This document shows positions 1-12,277 of a stretch of DNA of 64,000 nt, one piece after another. The position numbers and the translations under genes were made by a program. The notes under the pieces were generated by a model, which was not told the origin of the DNA, made no database searches, and saw only the letters and a list, made by a program, of their open reading frames with translations. Within the stretch, counting starts at the first letter, position 1. Every line of letters starts with the position of its first letter. This DNA is from Phyllostachys edulis (Eukaryota; Streptophyta; Magnoliopsida; Poales; Poaceae), in contig CM070548.1 of the NCBI GenBank assembly GCA_036346405.1, positions 53,846,279 through 53,910,278 on the forward strand, read 5' to 3'.

Positions 1-605
1 TGTGAGTACTGCATACTTAACAAAATTAAAGGACTAAAGATTGCAAGTTGTGTAAATCGATACTAACATGATAGTGCATACATGTAGTTAATCAGGGAAC
101 TCAACAATAATAGATACTTCGGACACCCTAGGAGATGCAGCAACAAAAACATGTTTGAAGAAAAACTCATACCCCAAAAAATATAAAATTGCACTTAGTT
201 TAACAATGCAATATTTGTGTAAACACCTTGCAATTTTGACATTGATGTAGATAACTACCATGAAAGGAGACAAAAGGCTAAAAATCATTTTCTTTCTAAA
301 AACATGGATACATTGGCTTAAAGGCAATGTTTCCCTTTGATCTAGTAGCAGATACACATGTAGCAACACAAGGATGGCAAGAAATAGAAGCATACTAACA
401 TAGATCAACAAGAATACACATTTAGCAACACAATGATGGTGAAGTGACGATAAATTAAAAAGCACATGCACAACAACTACAAACAGAACTAAAACAAGAA
501 ATTAACACGGATCAATGCTCTCTACTACTGCATGCTACTACCAACATCTGATCACAAACACAGCCTAACATAGATCGCAATAACCAATTAACATATTACA
601 ACTAC

Positions 606-676
606 TGAGTTATCGGCTTGCAGTTCTCAAATGCCGACCTAGTAATGGAATTCTTCGTCATTGAGCCCATATTATA
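606..676 (-). CDS. candidate host exon, unknown product
   Basis: On the minus strand a 71-base open segment lies between a TATAG acceptor and a GTAGT donor. It reads YNMGSMTKNSITRS followed by AFENCKPITQ. The amino-acid mix is protein-like and the segment is less A/T-biased than its surroundings. No family is recognised. It could join the candidate exon at 1581-1717, which lies upstream on the same strand, but that is inference. Chance open frames of this size are common, so confidence is low. Confidence 0.22.
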
Positions 677-1188
677 CTATAGAACAAAATAACACACCAA
701 TCAATATGTTCGAAGATGTTAGGCAGCCCAATTGAAAAGTTAAAAATAAAGATCACGTATTGTCATGATCTAACCCATCTCTCAAGAAAATCGGTAGAGA
801 AAAAGCACAAGAAGAACACATACCAGAAAAGAAGAGAAAAGAGAAAGATAGAGGACTCATAATGAAACACCATAATGATGCTATTATACTAAAGTTCTAG
901 TCTATCAGAACCCTTACATACAAGAAATGTCAAAAAGGGAAGAAACAAAAAAAATCCAAGAAGGATAGAAATGTCCTGAACTAGGTGAACCCTTACAAAA
1001 CAAAAAAGTCAAATTCTTAAAAATAAAATTTAACCAAGGAAGATAGAAATGTCTTGAATTAGGTGAGCCCTAACATAAAACATAAGTTAAAGAGACAAAA
1101 AAAAAATAATACATACGTCAACACATAGCATAAACCAAAAGTCCTGCAATTAATTGCAAAACTAAGCTGAACAATGGGTGCCAAGAGT

Positions 1189-1277
1189 GACTAATATTAA
1201 AATGAATATATTACAACATGGAAATTAGAAACTGACTAATATTAAAATGAATATATTACAACATGTAAATTAGAAAC
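1189..1277. repeat. 45-bp tandem duplication
   Basis: Two nearly identical copies of an AT-rich unit beginning GACTAATATTAAAATG are spaced 45 bases apart. The copies differ at very few positions, so this looks like a fairly recent slippage or unequal exchange product. Confidence 0.8.
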
Positions 1278-1580
1278 TTGCACAAACAATATATTAAAAT
1301 TACAAATCACATATCACATAATACTAGAAGTTTAGTTATAATGATATGCAACATATACACTGGCAAGATTAATTCAAATGCAACCAATATTTGATTGTTA
1401 ATATGTTTCTTCTATGATAAACATACAACTAAAAGTTACAAATCTTAGACAAAACCAAAAAGAAAATGATATGCATATCGTTGTTCCCCCAAGAGATAAA
1501 TTTTAACTTGTCAGACACCCAACAATGCCACAAACAAAACATGTGAGGGGAAGAAACAAATAAATTCTAAAGAAATTTAC

Positions 1581-1717
1581 AAAGTAATTGAGAAGAGTAC
1601 TTCCCAAACTTCTTGAGACCCCACCTAATTTCATCTTGTAACTCTATGGAAACAAACCGATTGATGCAAGATTGAAGCTCATGCCACATCAAAAGTTCCT
1701 CAGGTTCATGATTTCTA
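1581..1717 (-). CDS. candidate host exon, unknown product
   Basis: A minus-strand segment of about 45 codons is open from a TTAG/TAG acceptor to a GTAAAT donor. It contains the protein-like stretch EELLMWHELQSCINRFVSIE and then ELQDEIRWGLKKFGKYS, with balanced charged and hydrophobic residues. The surrounding DNA is far more A/T-rich and full of stops. The product is not recognised. A methionine within it could be a start codon if the CT/CA-rich segment near 2172 is 5' untranslated. It may equally be a relic of a lost gene. Confidence 0.3.
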
Positions 1718-2171
1718 CTAATTGAATATAGATTTTTGAATTAGAGTAGGCTTCCATAACCTTAATATTTGCATGTATCACTTTGGCGTGCAATCGTCCA
1801 CAAAACATATATAGATTGCCCCCAAATATAAACTGCATGCCGCAACCTTAACCAAAAAATTAACTAAGACTACCCTAAATTCGAAGGTCCAGCAAACAAT
1901 AACTTAAAATATGTAGTAAGCAACTGCACAACAAGTATATCTAGCAACCTAGGAACCTTTTAACACAGATAGAGCAAACCCCACATACAAAAGGCCAAAA
2001 AAACTAACCTAAAATCTAGAGAAGACAACGCTGCCCATGAACGCGTCTTACAAGAACATCCGTCAGTCGCCAGCTGTTGCGAAGCTTCCTCTTGCTGCAA
2101 AGAACTACCGGTCACCGCCGAATCACCCCTCCATTCGTCGCTACCGAATCACCCCTCCCTCTCAGTCCCAG

Positions 2172-2232
<61 letters not shown>
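2172..2232. repeat. compound (CT)n(CA)n microsatellite
   Basis: About ten CT units run directly into about twenty CA units. The open frames through it (poly Cys-Val, poly Thr-His, Arg-Glu) are artefacts of the dinucleotide repeat. CT/GA tracts are frequent in plant 5' untranslated regions, which is the only hint of function. Confidence 0.95.
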
Positions 2233-2235
<3 letters not shown>

Positions 2236-2431
2236 ATCAGATGAGGCACCGAGCGGAATGAGGAATACAAATAAAAAATTGAAAGGACATAGATAACGAG
2301 CTGCAAACGGACTCAGATCGGACCCAATTGGGAAACAAAACCAGAAGATACAGAACCCACCCGCCCCACCATGACAGCATAGATCTCAAAGTGAATTGGA
2401 CAACCAAGCAAATTGTCTGAAACTTATGGGA

Positions 2432-2624
2432 TTTAATTCAAATGGTATGCAGAAATATGAACACATCAAAAGTTGCACTCAATTTGGACTGAAATTGCAT
2501 TGAAACTGGTGTTGCAAATTTAATTCAATTGGTATGTGGAAATATGAACACATCAAAAGTTGCACTCAATTTGTACTGAAATTGCATAGAAACTGGTACT
2601 AGAAATTTAATTCAAATGGTATGT
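2432..2624. repeat. 87-bp tandem duplication, two and a half copies
   Basis: The unit contains GGTATG, GAAATATGAACACATC and TTGCACTCAATTTG. It occurs at about 2444 and 2531, and begins again at about 2618. Spacing is 87 bases with a few substitutions. It is noncoding. Confidence 0.75.
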
Positions 2625-4544
2625 AATTTTTAAGATGGTAATAATTATATCTAATATAAATTTTGTCTATGTTTAGGAATGTTTTTCTAACCTAGAAATT
2701 TTTTTATCAAATTTTATCACAGTAGCAAAAAGAGGGGGGGGGGGGTTCAAAATCTGACAATTTGAGGTAGTACTAGCAGAGAATCATAGTTTAAACAAAA
2801 AATGGTTAATAAATTATTAAGGGCATAGGAACTAATTTTCAAGAAAAGAATATTAAACCCAAATGCCACTAAAAAATTGGCTTCATAACCTATGTCTCCC
2901 CTCACATGATCAAACAACAAAACTCCCTCCCTCCCTCCCTCCAAAGCTAGTAGGGTAATCAACCAAATCTCTAGTCTTAAACTACTCTGGATTAGTAAAA
3001 TTCAACACCAAAATCATAAAAAAAATAAACCCCCCAAAAAACCTTAACCCTTGTCCCCTCCCCTCTGTCTCCTCTCAAAAGAAAAAGTCAATGTCGCTAC
3101 TTGTTCGATCTCTCTAGAGGAGTGAACAAATCAATACAGAACACAAGCTACACCTATAGTCACTGAATTCCGATCACAACAAAATACTCCTCTCTACTTC
3201 TACCTCTACCTCAACCAAATAAACTCGACAAAATGTTATAGGTCAGAGAAAACTAAAACTTTACTACTGAAACTTAAATATTTCTCTTAGGAAAATAAAT
3301 TAATATAATACTTTTTTTAAATAGAAGGGAAAGGGAATATAGTACTTCTGACACATGTTCTTAGGGAGATAAATGAGCAAACTAAATATGCACTACTGAA
3401 ACTAGAATCATTGTTGAAACCAAGAAATTGACACCACTAATGTAGAATGTCACTGCTAGAAACAATAATAAAAAAAAAATCTTGTAAGATAGACAAAAAA
3501 AACCAACCTTGGTGAATCCAAACATAACTAGAAACATATACAAAAAAAAGGGAAAAACAAAACCTTACACCCGAAGAAGAAACATAAATTCTTATATGCA
3601 GAAATATATATGTAGGACTACAACATGCAAATCAAAGTTATTAGCATGACAATTGAAAAGAAATTGAACACGTGCAAAGCACAAATTGCACATGTCCTGA
3701 CACTACAAATATACTAAACTGTGCTATAAGATTTGAATTGTCGGAGTTGATAGCAGCTACACCCACAAGGGAAGCACATAAAGTTGGAATAGAACAGGAA
3801 GAAATGAATGTGGGTAACATTTGAGTTCCACATTTACAAATTGACCCCGTGCAAATAAATAAAACGCTTTACATTATGCACCCTTACATATTTAGATTAA
3901 TATTTTAGATCAACAGCTATACAGGTGTGTTGGATTGTTCTGGCCAATTATTTACCCAACTAGAGATATACAAACATGTATATTTTGATTCATGTAGATC
4001 ATTAAAAAAGTGCAGAAATATTTTTACAAAATTGCACTCAATTTAACACTACAAGAAGCATATATATAACCTGCAATTTTTCAATTGAACAGATATTTAA
4101 CTTGAGTGGACATACAACAACCAAAAACCAATTTACAAAACAATATAGCAACTTCAGTGTGAGTACAATCCTTACAAAATGTGATGCCATACCTTTCATG
4201 TTCTTACTGCATAGCTAAAGTTATTAGTTTCTAAGGAGAACAAAGCTGAAAGTTCTGAAGAGATTTCTAAATCTTGATCACTGCTACTTTATCTTTTAGT
4301 TCCATACAAGCTGCCGAGGAACAACAAAACAAATTGTATGATAGAAGGCACGGAGCAGCTTTTGTAGTTCCAAAGACTATAAAAATATGAGTTGAAGATA
4401 TTTAACATAATAAAACTGTAGTATATGGCAATTGAACCTGCAAGGCTTTAACAACGGGTTTGTATAGACACCAGACACACTTTGACATCTCTACTCAGTA
4501 AATTGCATAGGGAACCGAAATTCCGATAACATCAATCGGATAGT

Positions 4545-4827
4545 GGCAGAAGGCAGGAAGCAAGTCCCACACTTGATCAGTCCAGATTGCAAGTCTTCAC
4601 ATTTTCATGCTTTTTTGACCAAAAGTTGATGAAAAATGCTGTGAAGTTGTGTTGCATGTGTATTTAAGGCTTATTGAATTATTTGGCAGAAAGCAGGAAG
4701 CAAGTCCCACACTTGATTAGTCCAGATTGCAAGTCTTCACATTTTCATGCTTTTTTTTAACTAAAAGTTAATGAAAAATGCTATCAAGTTGTGTTGCATG
4801 TGTATTTAAGGCTTATTGAATTATTTG
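4545..4827. repeat. 140-bp tandem duplication next to the CACTA insertion
   Basis: Two copies begin GGCAGAA at 4545 and 4685. They share long identical blocks such as GCAAGTCCCACACTTGAT and AAGTCTTCACATTTTCATGC, with a small indel in a T run. The array ends about 50 bases before the left end of the CACTA element. Confidence 0.85.
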
Positions 4828-4875
4828 TATTTACCACCGCTAAAAAGCATTTTGTACATATTTTGCTAGCGGGTA

Positions 4876-5200
4876 CACTACTACAGAAAAGGTCTTCACA
4901 GATGGTTCAAAAACGACATCACAAACGATTTCGTGAGCCGTCCAAGTTTATGGGTCAGTGATGACATGATGTTATCACAGATGGTTTTCGAACCGTCTGT
5001 GATGTATACTATCACAGACGATTATTAACTCAGAACAAACCGTCTGTGATGCATACTATCAGAGACGGTTATTAACTCAGAACCGTCTGTGATATTCAAC
5101 TATCACAGACGGTTTATAGATGGAACCGTCCGTGATATCTTATGCATCACAGACGGTTTGTCCTAAGGAACCGTTTGTGATATTCTTTTTGTATTACTAA
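4876..5200. repeat. left TIR and subterminal repeat array of the CACTA element
   Basis: After the CACTA terminus the motif ACAGACGGTT or its complement AACCGTCTGTGA recurs about ten times in both orientations up to about 5190. Several copies carry one or two C-to-T type changes. Such arrays bind the TNPA-like factor in En/Spm; here the role is inferred from position and repetition. Confidence 0.9.
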
Positions 5201-5443
5201 ATCTATTTCCGTTTATTGGCTAGCCTCAGGAAATGCTAGCCATGCCCTCTGAAACAAGCAAAAACACAACAAGTACACATCCAATTCACATTCATTTCAG
5301 AAACAAGCACATCCAATTCACATTCATTTTAGAAACAAGCACATCCATTTCATAAATCAACTAACTCAAGTGAACTAAAATTAACCATTTATGAATAAAT
5401 ATACACACATGTTCCGTAAAGTTCAATCTTATCCCAATCAAGT

Positions 5444-7799
5444 TCAATCTACATTGTGGAACTTCCCGTTTGAGCTTATGACCTCACGCATTAAGAAGGC
5501 TGCAAACTGTCTTCGAATGAGTTCTAGCTGGGCCTGTTCCAATGGAGTTTCAGCGATGGTTGCAACCTGTCACTAGGAAGATTAAAGTCATGCATATATA
5601 AATTAATAAGTATGAAATAATTGTTGCAAGATTGGCAAACCTGAGGATCTTTGGTCATCGGGGAACGGAGGAGTAGTTCCATGTTGTGGCAAACATAGTA
5701 TCCACAGGTGTTGCTTGGCGGTTGCTGGTGGTACTGCAAAAATAGAATTGGTTAGTTTGAGAGGCATTACTACGAAGTGTTATATAATATTAATGTATAC
5801 TAGCAAATATCGGGAATTTGAAATCATGTCGGAGGTTCACTCCCTTGCGTTTTCCTCCCTTTGCATAGTACGTGATGAACGACCTACGTGATTCCAAAAA
5901 CTTAGCCTTAGCCATTGCAAAGGAAGGAAAGACTACAATAGAGTTATCTACGGAGGAAATGTGTTTACCTGTCGATTAAGTCTTTGACAACTGTGAAGTT
6001 ATTATTAGACCTCTTCAGGGAATCAAGGTATCTTATCTGGTTCTATTTTGGTATAATTACAATTAGAATCCAATGGTACCTACACAGGTATGTCGTCATG
6101 ATCATTAAACCTAAGTTCGTGTTGCTTATAAAGTACAAATCAACAAGTATAGCCACTAGTGCAGCACTTACCCTTGGTTGTAGGGCAAAAGTATGAAATC
6201 CTTGTCGTGGTGATCTAGCAAAAATGTCGCCATTGACTCCTGGACGAAGGTTGCATTGGCGTTGATGCATTGCTTAGAGACCAAGTGTGGGTCGAGGAAA
6301 CCTACCGATCGTTTACTTGATGTGGTTTCTACGATCATGTATCTATATATGTGTACAAAAGCTAGAAGTTAGATATGACATTTATCGGTATTACACGAAC
6401 ATAGACCGTGATTGTACACACTTACAATGTCCAGCATCGCATGAGTGAGGCGTCGAGGGAGTCGAGGTTGAAGAGTAAGAACAAGTCATCGAAGGTCACC
6501 ATGAAGACAGTCTTGAAACTCGTGGTTAAAATGAATTTTCTCGAACTTGACAGTGACACCCGAGCACCGTTGTACACCTGTCTTTTTGGCTTGTTCCATG
6601 TACCATTCATGCAATATCTAGAAAGCCAATCCTAGGGTTTTGATGTCCTCTTCCGGGATGACCAATGGCTCACCATGCATGAATTTTCGGGCCAATGGCA
6701 AGAAGAGGATATCATCGGGCTGCTTCGATTTGCCCTTGCCGCCTCACTTTTTAGAGATCGACCGGGCACGAGGTGTAGATGCATCTGATGTACCGGGTCC
6801 TTGTCGCATCGGTACAGGTAACTTTGGTGCAGATACTTCCCGTGAAGTTGACACCGGTGCAGGTAGCTCTGGTGCAGATACTTCCTGTGAAGTTGACACC
6901 GATGCAGGTAGCTCGAGGCAGATGTCTCTCTTGGGCCACAGGATGAATGCTCCAATGGCTTGCCCTAAAGTCATGATCTTGTCGTTTGGGGGCATCTCCA
7001 GCTGGACGACCTCGAAATTGGCATAAACACCGTCCACATTCACTTTTGCGAAACCCGGCGCTATATTTACACCGTGCAGCAAGGCCCCGACACCGGATGG
7101 ATACACCTGGCCCCAAGCAGCATCCAAGGCAACGGAACCACATCTCACTTGGAGCTTGCACTTTGTAGCCACCTACATAACGATACAAAATTAACTACTC
7201 CAATAGGCCTATCAAGGGATCGAGCATTCCAGTGATAATAATTATTACCAAGATGTTATCAACGGGAAATCTGTTATCGATTTCTAAGTTATGGTTGGAT
7301 GTGCAGCTACTCAGACGTTTGGGGGGCTGGCTAGCACAGTAGCAGCGGGGGCTTCCAACTAATACTCCTCCACGAATGGCTACTTCTGGAAGGGCGTTAG
7401 ATCCTTCTCCACGTAATTCTTGATAAGCGTTCTCTTGAAGTTCCTCCACGCTTTGCACGCCGCTAGCAATGTGTATCGTTGCATGGAGGCCTGGAGTTCT
7501 TCTGGGATCAGGAACGATTGTAAAATTTCCATCACCAATGCATCTTTCTGATCTTTGGTCAAGTCCTTCCATGAATCGTATGTGATCTTGACCCGTTCAC
7601 GTGCAACTGTTTCGACTGTTGTCCGAAATGCGGACGTTGCTCGGCGCGGACTCAGAGGGGTCCTAGACGCATCGACTCTCGTGATGGTAAATCGGCCCTT
7701 GGGCTTTTTTGATATTCCTCTTTCTTTGCGCTTGTATTTTTCAGAGGACAACACATTAGACTCATAAGGCGACGATGATGAAGAATGAGTGGACGACAT
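5444..7799 (-). pseudogene. second CACTA gene: Ptta/TNPA-like protein with Ulp1-like C48 protease, broken
   Basis: The gene runs leftward. The start chosen is the methionine of MSSTHSSSSSPYESN (7799). The N-terminal part to 7380 resembles plant Ptta/En/Spm second-ORF proteins (basic linker, then WKDLTKDQKDALVMEIL and a DLTPFQK block). The segment 7172-6744 resembles the uncharacterised domain usually following it (VRCGSVALDAAWGQVYP) and contains two copies of a 15-residue Pro/Ser repeat. From about 6635 leftward come peptides typical of Ulp1/SUMO-protease-like C48 domains: LFNLDSLDASLMRCW, HWILIVIIPK and the cysteine block SNTCGYYVCHNM. A GT-AG intron (about 5578-5643) precedes a last exon ending in QVATIAETPLEQAQ and FHNVD. 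Frame changes and stops (for example after DLTPFQK) show that it is defunct. En/Spm TNPA itself lacks the protease, while many grass CACTA elements carry it. Confidence 0.75.
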
Positions 7800-8185
7800 C
7801 TTCACGAGAAATAGAAATTCTGACACACATGAACATATTATCATAAGATTCTCTATGTGTATGGGTATAAACACCAATTAAATGACATAATTGACATATA
7901 AACATGTAAATTCTCCAAGTCAGCTAACAACACTTGATCTATTGACAGAATAACATGTATTATGAATTGGATCACAGAACCTGGAGGTTCAACTAATTAA
8001 CCAACCGAAAGTAACAGACCAAATGCTAAAGATTAATCAACAATAGTAAGCATTCCATTCCAATTAGAGCTCAAAACAATTTCAATACAAGACTATTATC
8101 ATCACAGAGCATTCATCTCAAGCCCACTACACCACATTGCAATATGAACATATAAAATACAAATGGATAACTAAATTGAAATGCT

Positions 8186-8610
8186 GTGATACTCACGAAG
8201 CATATGACAATCAAAGCCACTGAGCAATCTGAGCAATGTGTGAGGGGAAGGGACGTCAGGGTCGGCAACTCGGCATCTGTTACCTTTGGGCATCGAGGGG
8301 AAGGACAAGCAGGGAGCACCGGAGCAGCAGGGCAGCGTCGAAGAGGAGGCGCGCCGGGCTCATGGGAGGAGGAGGCGACGCGGGCTCGGGGGAGGGGAGG
8401 AGGCAAGCTCGGGGAAGAGGGGTGCCGGGTTCGGGGAAGCGGCGGCCTGTGCTCGGGGAAGAGGTGGCGGGGTCGGGGGAGGAGGCACACCGGGCTCGAG
8501 GAGGAGGCGGCATCGAGGATGGCGGCGATGGGCTCGAGGAGGAGGTGGCGACGGGCTCAGGGAGGAGGGATGTTAGAGAAACTTAATCGTTTGAGTGGAG
8601 GGCGCGTTAA
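8186..8610. other. GC-rich, purine-strand-biased segment upstream of the second CACTA gene
   Basis: The plus strand is dominated by GGGAGGAGG, GGGCTCGG and similar runs, in sharp contrast to the AT-rich flanks. It lies just upstream of the second CACTA gene on the minus strand. Open frames exist on both strands but consist of Gly/Arg/Glu or Pro/Ser low complexity, so I do not call a gene. A GC-rich leader or promoter region is a known feature of En/Spm-type elements, and that is the preferred reading. Confidence 0.6.
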
Positions 8611-8642
8611 ACCCTAGAGTCCGAATATAAATAGGGTTGGAT

Positions 8643-8904
8643 ATCACAGACGGTTTCAATAAATAACCGTCTATGATATGATATATCACAGACGATTTTT
8701 AGATGAAACCGTCTGGGATATATGATCACAGACGGTTTGTTCTAAGGAACTGTCTGTGATATTCTTCTGTATTGCTGCATCTATTTATATTTATTGGCTA
8801 GGCTTAGGAAATGCTAGCCATGCCCTCTGAAACAAGCAGAAGCACACCAAGTACATGTATACATCCAATTCACATTTATTTTAGAAACAAGCACATCCAT
8901 TTCA
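8643..8904. repeat. internal copy of CACTA terminal-type repeats
   Basis: The segment 8643-8765 holds five to six copies of the ACAGACGGTT motif in both orientations, like the true ends. From 8725 to 8904 it is a close second copy of 5146-5353, including GGAAATGCTAGCCATGCCCT and the AAACAAGCACATCCA block. Each of the two gene remnants is therefore followed by the same 3' flank. No CACTA pentamer is present here. Confidence 0.85.
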
Positions 8905-8978
8905 CAAATTCAGATATGACACATTCTCATATACATAAATGCAAATTCAGAATATATGACACATTAACATTTCATTCA

Positions 8979-11900
8979 TCATTCTGCTTGCTTATCTCCT
9001 TTAAAAATTAGCCCTTCATGATGATCGACGTGTATGTAACTAGTTTCGTCACGTTGTTCTTCCTTGACCCTTATGCCGTTTTTGAAAGGTGGCAACTCGT
9101 CAAATTGATTGTACTCTTTCTCGTCCACTACATTCTCAACTCCGACAATCCTCCTTTTTCCATGAAGAACTACGTGACACTTCTTATTTGCCTGATTGGT
9201 TACATAGAAGACTTGAATAACTTGGTTAGCGAGTACGAATGGTTTGTCTTTGTATCTAACACGTTCGAGGTCCACGGTAGTGACGCCGTACCTGTTGTCT
9301 TTCACCTGTGGGAGATGGACCCAACGGCACCGAAACAGGGGATCTTGAAAAGCACGTAGTCGAGTTCTCAAATCTCCTTTATGAACCAATAGTAGGAGCT
9401 CCTCAACCCATCGGTACTAAACGCATCTATGCGGACATCGCTGTTCTGGTTAGTGCTCTTTATATCCTAAGCCTGCGTATAGAATGTGTACCCATTTATG
9501 TCGTATCCTTGCCATGTCACAATTGTAAAGATTGGTCCTTTTGCCAACCATGTCAACGTATCACTTGACAATTTCCTAGCGAGTCACTCCTTGAACCATT
9601 GGTTGGACCGATTGTTGTGCTGTCTCGTGATCCAAACATCCACCGCTCTCGATTACATGCTGTCAAGCACGCCCTTGTCTTTGGTCGATATCTGAGGACA
9701 CTTCTACCATGTGTTGCAAGACCGTGAAATGGGCTTGAGCATACGCTCTCATCTCTGGAGTGATTTATTTCCTTCCGATGGTCCCGATACCCTCGAGCCT
9801 CCCCTTATGGCGAGATCGAGGCACACCTATTGGTTCGACCTGAACCATGTAATCGACGCTGAACTCAATGACCTCTTCGGTTGCATAACCTTCGATGATG
9901 TTGCTCTCCGGCCGAGATCGATTCCGTACATAAGACTTGAGAATTCCCATAGATATCTCGAACGGGTACATGCTACGTAGGAACACGGGCACGCACATCT
10001 TTATCTCCCTCACAATGTGAACAATGAGATGGACCATGATATCAAAAAATGACGAAGGGAAATACGTCTCAAGATGACATAGAGTCGTCACCACCTCATC
10101 CTGCAGAGCATCTAGTCCTTCGGGATAGGTGACCTTCTAAGCAATTGTGTTAAAGAAATAACACAGCCTCATGATTGTCTCTCGGACCTTGATCGGCAAA
10201 ATACTTCTAATTGCAACAAAGAACATCTGTGTCATCAGCACATGACAATCATGAGACCTCATGCCAATTAACTTCAAATCTTCCATCGAAATAAGTTTCT
10301 TCATGTTGGCAGAGTAACCGGACGAAACTTTTACACCATGCAAACACTGGCACAGTTCAGTTCTCTTAGCCTTGGACAGAGTGTAACAAGCAGGGGGAAG
10401 GTACGTTCGTCCTTTATCGGTCTTTGTCAGTGCTAACTCAGGTCTGATGTCCATATCAACCAAGTTAAACCGTGTATTGACACCATCCTTTGTTTTGTCA
10501 TGAATATTCAGTAAGAGACCAATCAAGCTGTGACGTACATTCTTCTCTACGTGTATAATGTCGATGCAGTGACGAACTTCTAGGTGCTCCCAATAAGGTA
10601 AGTCCCAAAATATTGATCTCTTCTTTCAGATGTTCTTCTCACAGGTCCTCGATTTACGTCCCTTTCCGAGCACAACATCTAAATCCTTAACCATATCATA
10701 GACCTATTTTCTGCTTAAATGCCTTGGAGATGAAGTGTCCTCCTTCTCTCTGTCGAATTGTTTCTTCATCCTATGATATGGGTGAGCCCTCCGGAGGAAC
10801 CTACGGTGACGCATGTACACGGTTTTGCGCGAGTGCTTTAGCCACACACTCTTGGTATCATCTAAACAGTGAGTACATGATTTGGCCCCCTTTTGTACTC
10901 TAGCCCGACAAGTTAGTAAGGGCGGGATAATCATTTATGTTGCAGAACAACAAGGAGCATACAGTGAAGTTCTCTCATTTGTACGCATCCCATACCTGTA
11001 CCCCTTCGATCCACAATATTTTTAGATCTTCCATCAACGGTGCTAGGTACACACCAATATCATTCCCAGGTTGCTTCAGCTCTAGGATAAGTATCGACAG
11101 CAAAATATACTTCCGCTTCATACACAACTAAGGAGGAAGGTTGTAGATACAAAGAGTCACAGGCCAAGTGTTATGTCGGCTGCTCATGTTACCGAAAGGA
11201 TTCATTCCATTTGTACTCAATCCAAACCTTATATTCCTCGGTTCTGCACCGAAGTCTGCAACCCTCCTATCGATGTTTCTCTACTGGGTGAAATTAGCAG
11301 GATGCCTTAGCTTTCCATCCTGCTTACGCTCCACCGTTTCTCCACTGGGTGAAATCAGCAGGGTGTCTTAGCTTTCCATCCTGCTTACACTCCATCGAGT
11401 GCCAACGCAACAGTTTTGCCTCTTTTGGGTTCGCAAAAAACAGCTTTAAACGGGGAATTACAAGAAGATACCACGCCACCTTAGCAGGAGGTCTTTTCTT
11501 CATCTCTACTTTCTCGCTGTCATCTAATTGATTCTGATGCTTGTATCGGGATGCGTTGCACACTGGACATACATGCATGTTTGCGTACTCTTTACGGTAG
11601 AGGATACAGTCGTTCGGACATGCATGTATTTTTTCTATTTCCATTCCCAATGGACAAAGAACATTCTTGGCTCTGTAGGTGGTTTTGGGCAACTTGTTTC
11701 CATCTAGAAGCATGTCCGCTAAGAGACCTAACAACGTCATGAAACTCTTGTCGGACCAACTATTGCTTGCCTTTAATTTCAGCAGTTCAAGCACGGATGA
11801 TAACCTTGTGTATTTCGGCTTGTAGCCCGGGAACAAAGGCTTCTCTTAGTCCTCCATCAAGCCCTTGAATTTACTAAACTCTCTCTCACTATAGTTCACT

Positions 11901-12277
11901 TCTGCATCGCGAAGCATCTGCTCCAGATTGTCATCGTGTAGCCTATCTGAATCGGAACCACAATCGACATCATCCGGTGGCATATTGTTAACTTCGTCGG
12001 CGATGTCATTATTACTACCTTCTTGTACAATCTGCTCTTCACCGTGACTGGTCCAACGTGTATACCCCTTTTTGAAACCCCTTCGAATCAAGTGTGTTTC
12101 GATTTGTGCTTGGTTCTTAAATATTTTCAGATTCTCGCAGTCAATGCATTGACAGTACATATATTTCGCCCCCTTATTCAACATATCCTCCTCGGCAGTT
12201 CTTGTAAAAGCAGACACACCATTAATGTACTCTTCACTCACACGGTTCTTAGCGTACATCCAGCTTCGGTCCGTCAC
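8979..12277 (-). pseudogene. TNP2-type CACTA transposase, broken
   Basis: This is the catalytic transposase of the element, read leftward from MTDRSWMYAKNRVSEEYING. Order: transposase-associated domain (12277 to about 12030; cysteines in YMYCQCIDCENLK); TNP2 core (about 11836-10700; DKSFMTLLGLLADMLLDGNK, HACPNDCILYRKEYANMHVC, then TVYMRHRRFLRRAHPY); the DUF4218-type region (about 10290-9870; MRSHDCHVLMTQM, TYFPSSFFDIMVHLIVHIVR); and the DUF4216-type end (9389-8979; DLERVRYKDKPFVLANQVIQ). Order and spacing match plant CACTA transposases. Damage includes an in-frame TAA after GLMED, a 61-bp tandem duplication near 11286-11407 that shifts the frame, and further stops near 10137, 10930 and 9400. 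It cannot produce a full transposase, but its identity is clear. Confidence 0.9.
11286..11407. repeat. 61-bp tandem duplication inside the transposase
   Basis: Two copies of a unit containing CTTTCCATCCTGCTTAC start at 11286 and 11347. The period of 61 is not a multiple of three, so the duplication itself shifts the reading frame of the TNP2 core. The copies differ at about six positions, so the duplication is not very recent. Confidence 0.85.

Larger units (their letters stand above)
1..4875. other. AT-rich host flank without a firm gene
   Basis: This stretch has no long open frame of protein-like composition. It is A-rich on the plus strand and holds short tandem duplications, a microsatellite, a G homopolymer near 2735 and a CCCT run near 2925. 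Two short minus-strand segments (606-676 and 1581-1717) look exon-like, and the CT/CA microsatellite near 2172 would suit a 5' untranslated region of a minus-strand gene. This could therefore be the intron-rich 5' part of a host gene transcribed leftwards. No product can be named. Confidence 0.5.

Noticed and set aside
2037..2306. Open frames on both strands across the CT/CA microsatellite
   Set aside because: They are poly(Thr-His), poly(Cys-Val) and Arg-Glu readings of a dinucleotide repeat, with no coding signal outside it.
8186..8617. Overlapping 77-143 codon frames rich in Gly, Arg, Pro and Ser
   Set aside because: All frames of this GC-rich, purine-biased tract are open because stops are A/T-rich. 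No domain or periodicity favours one frame.
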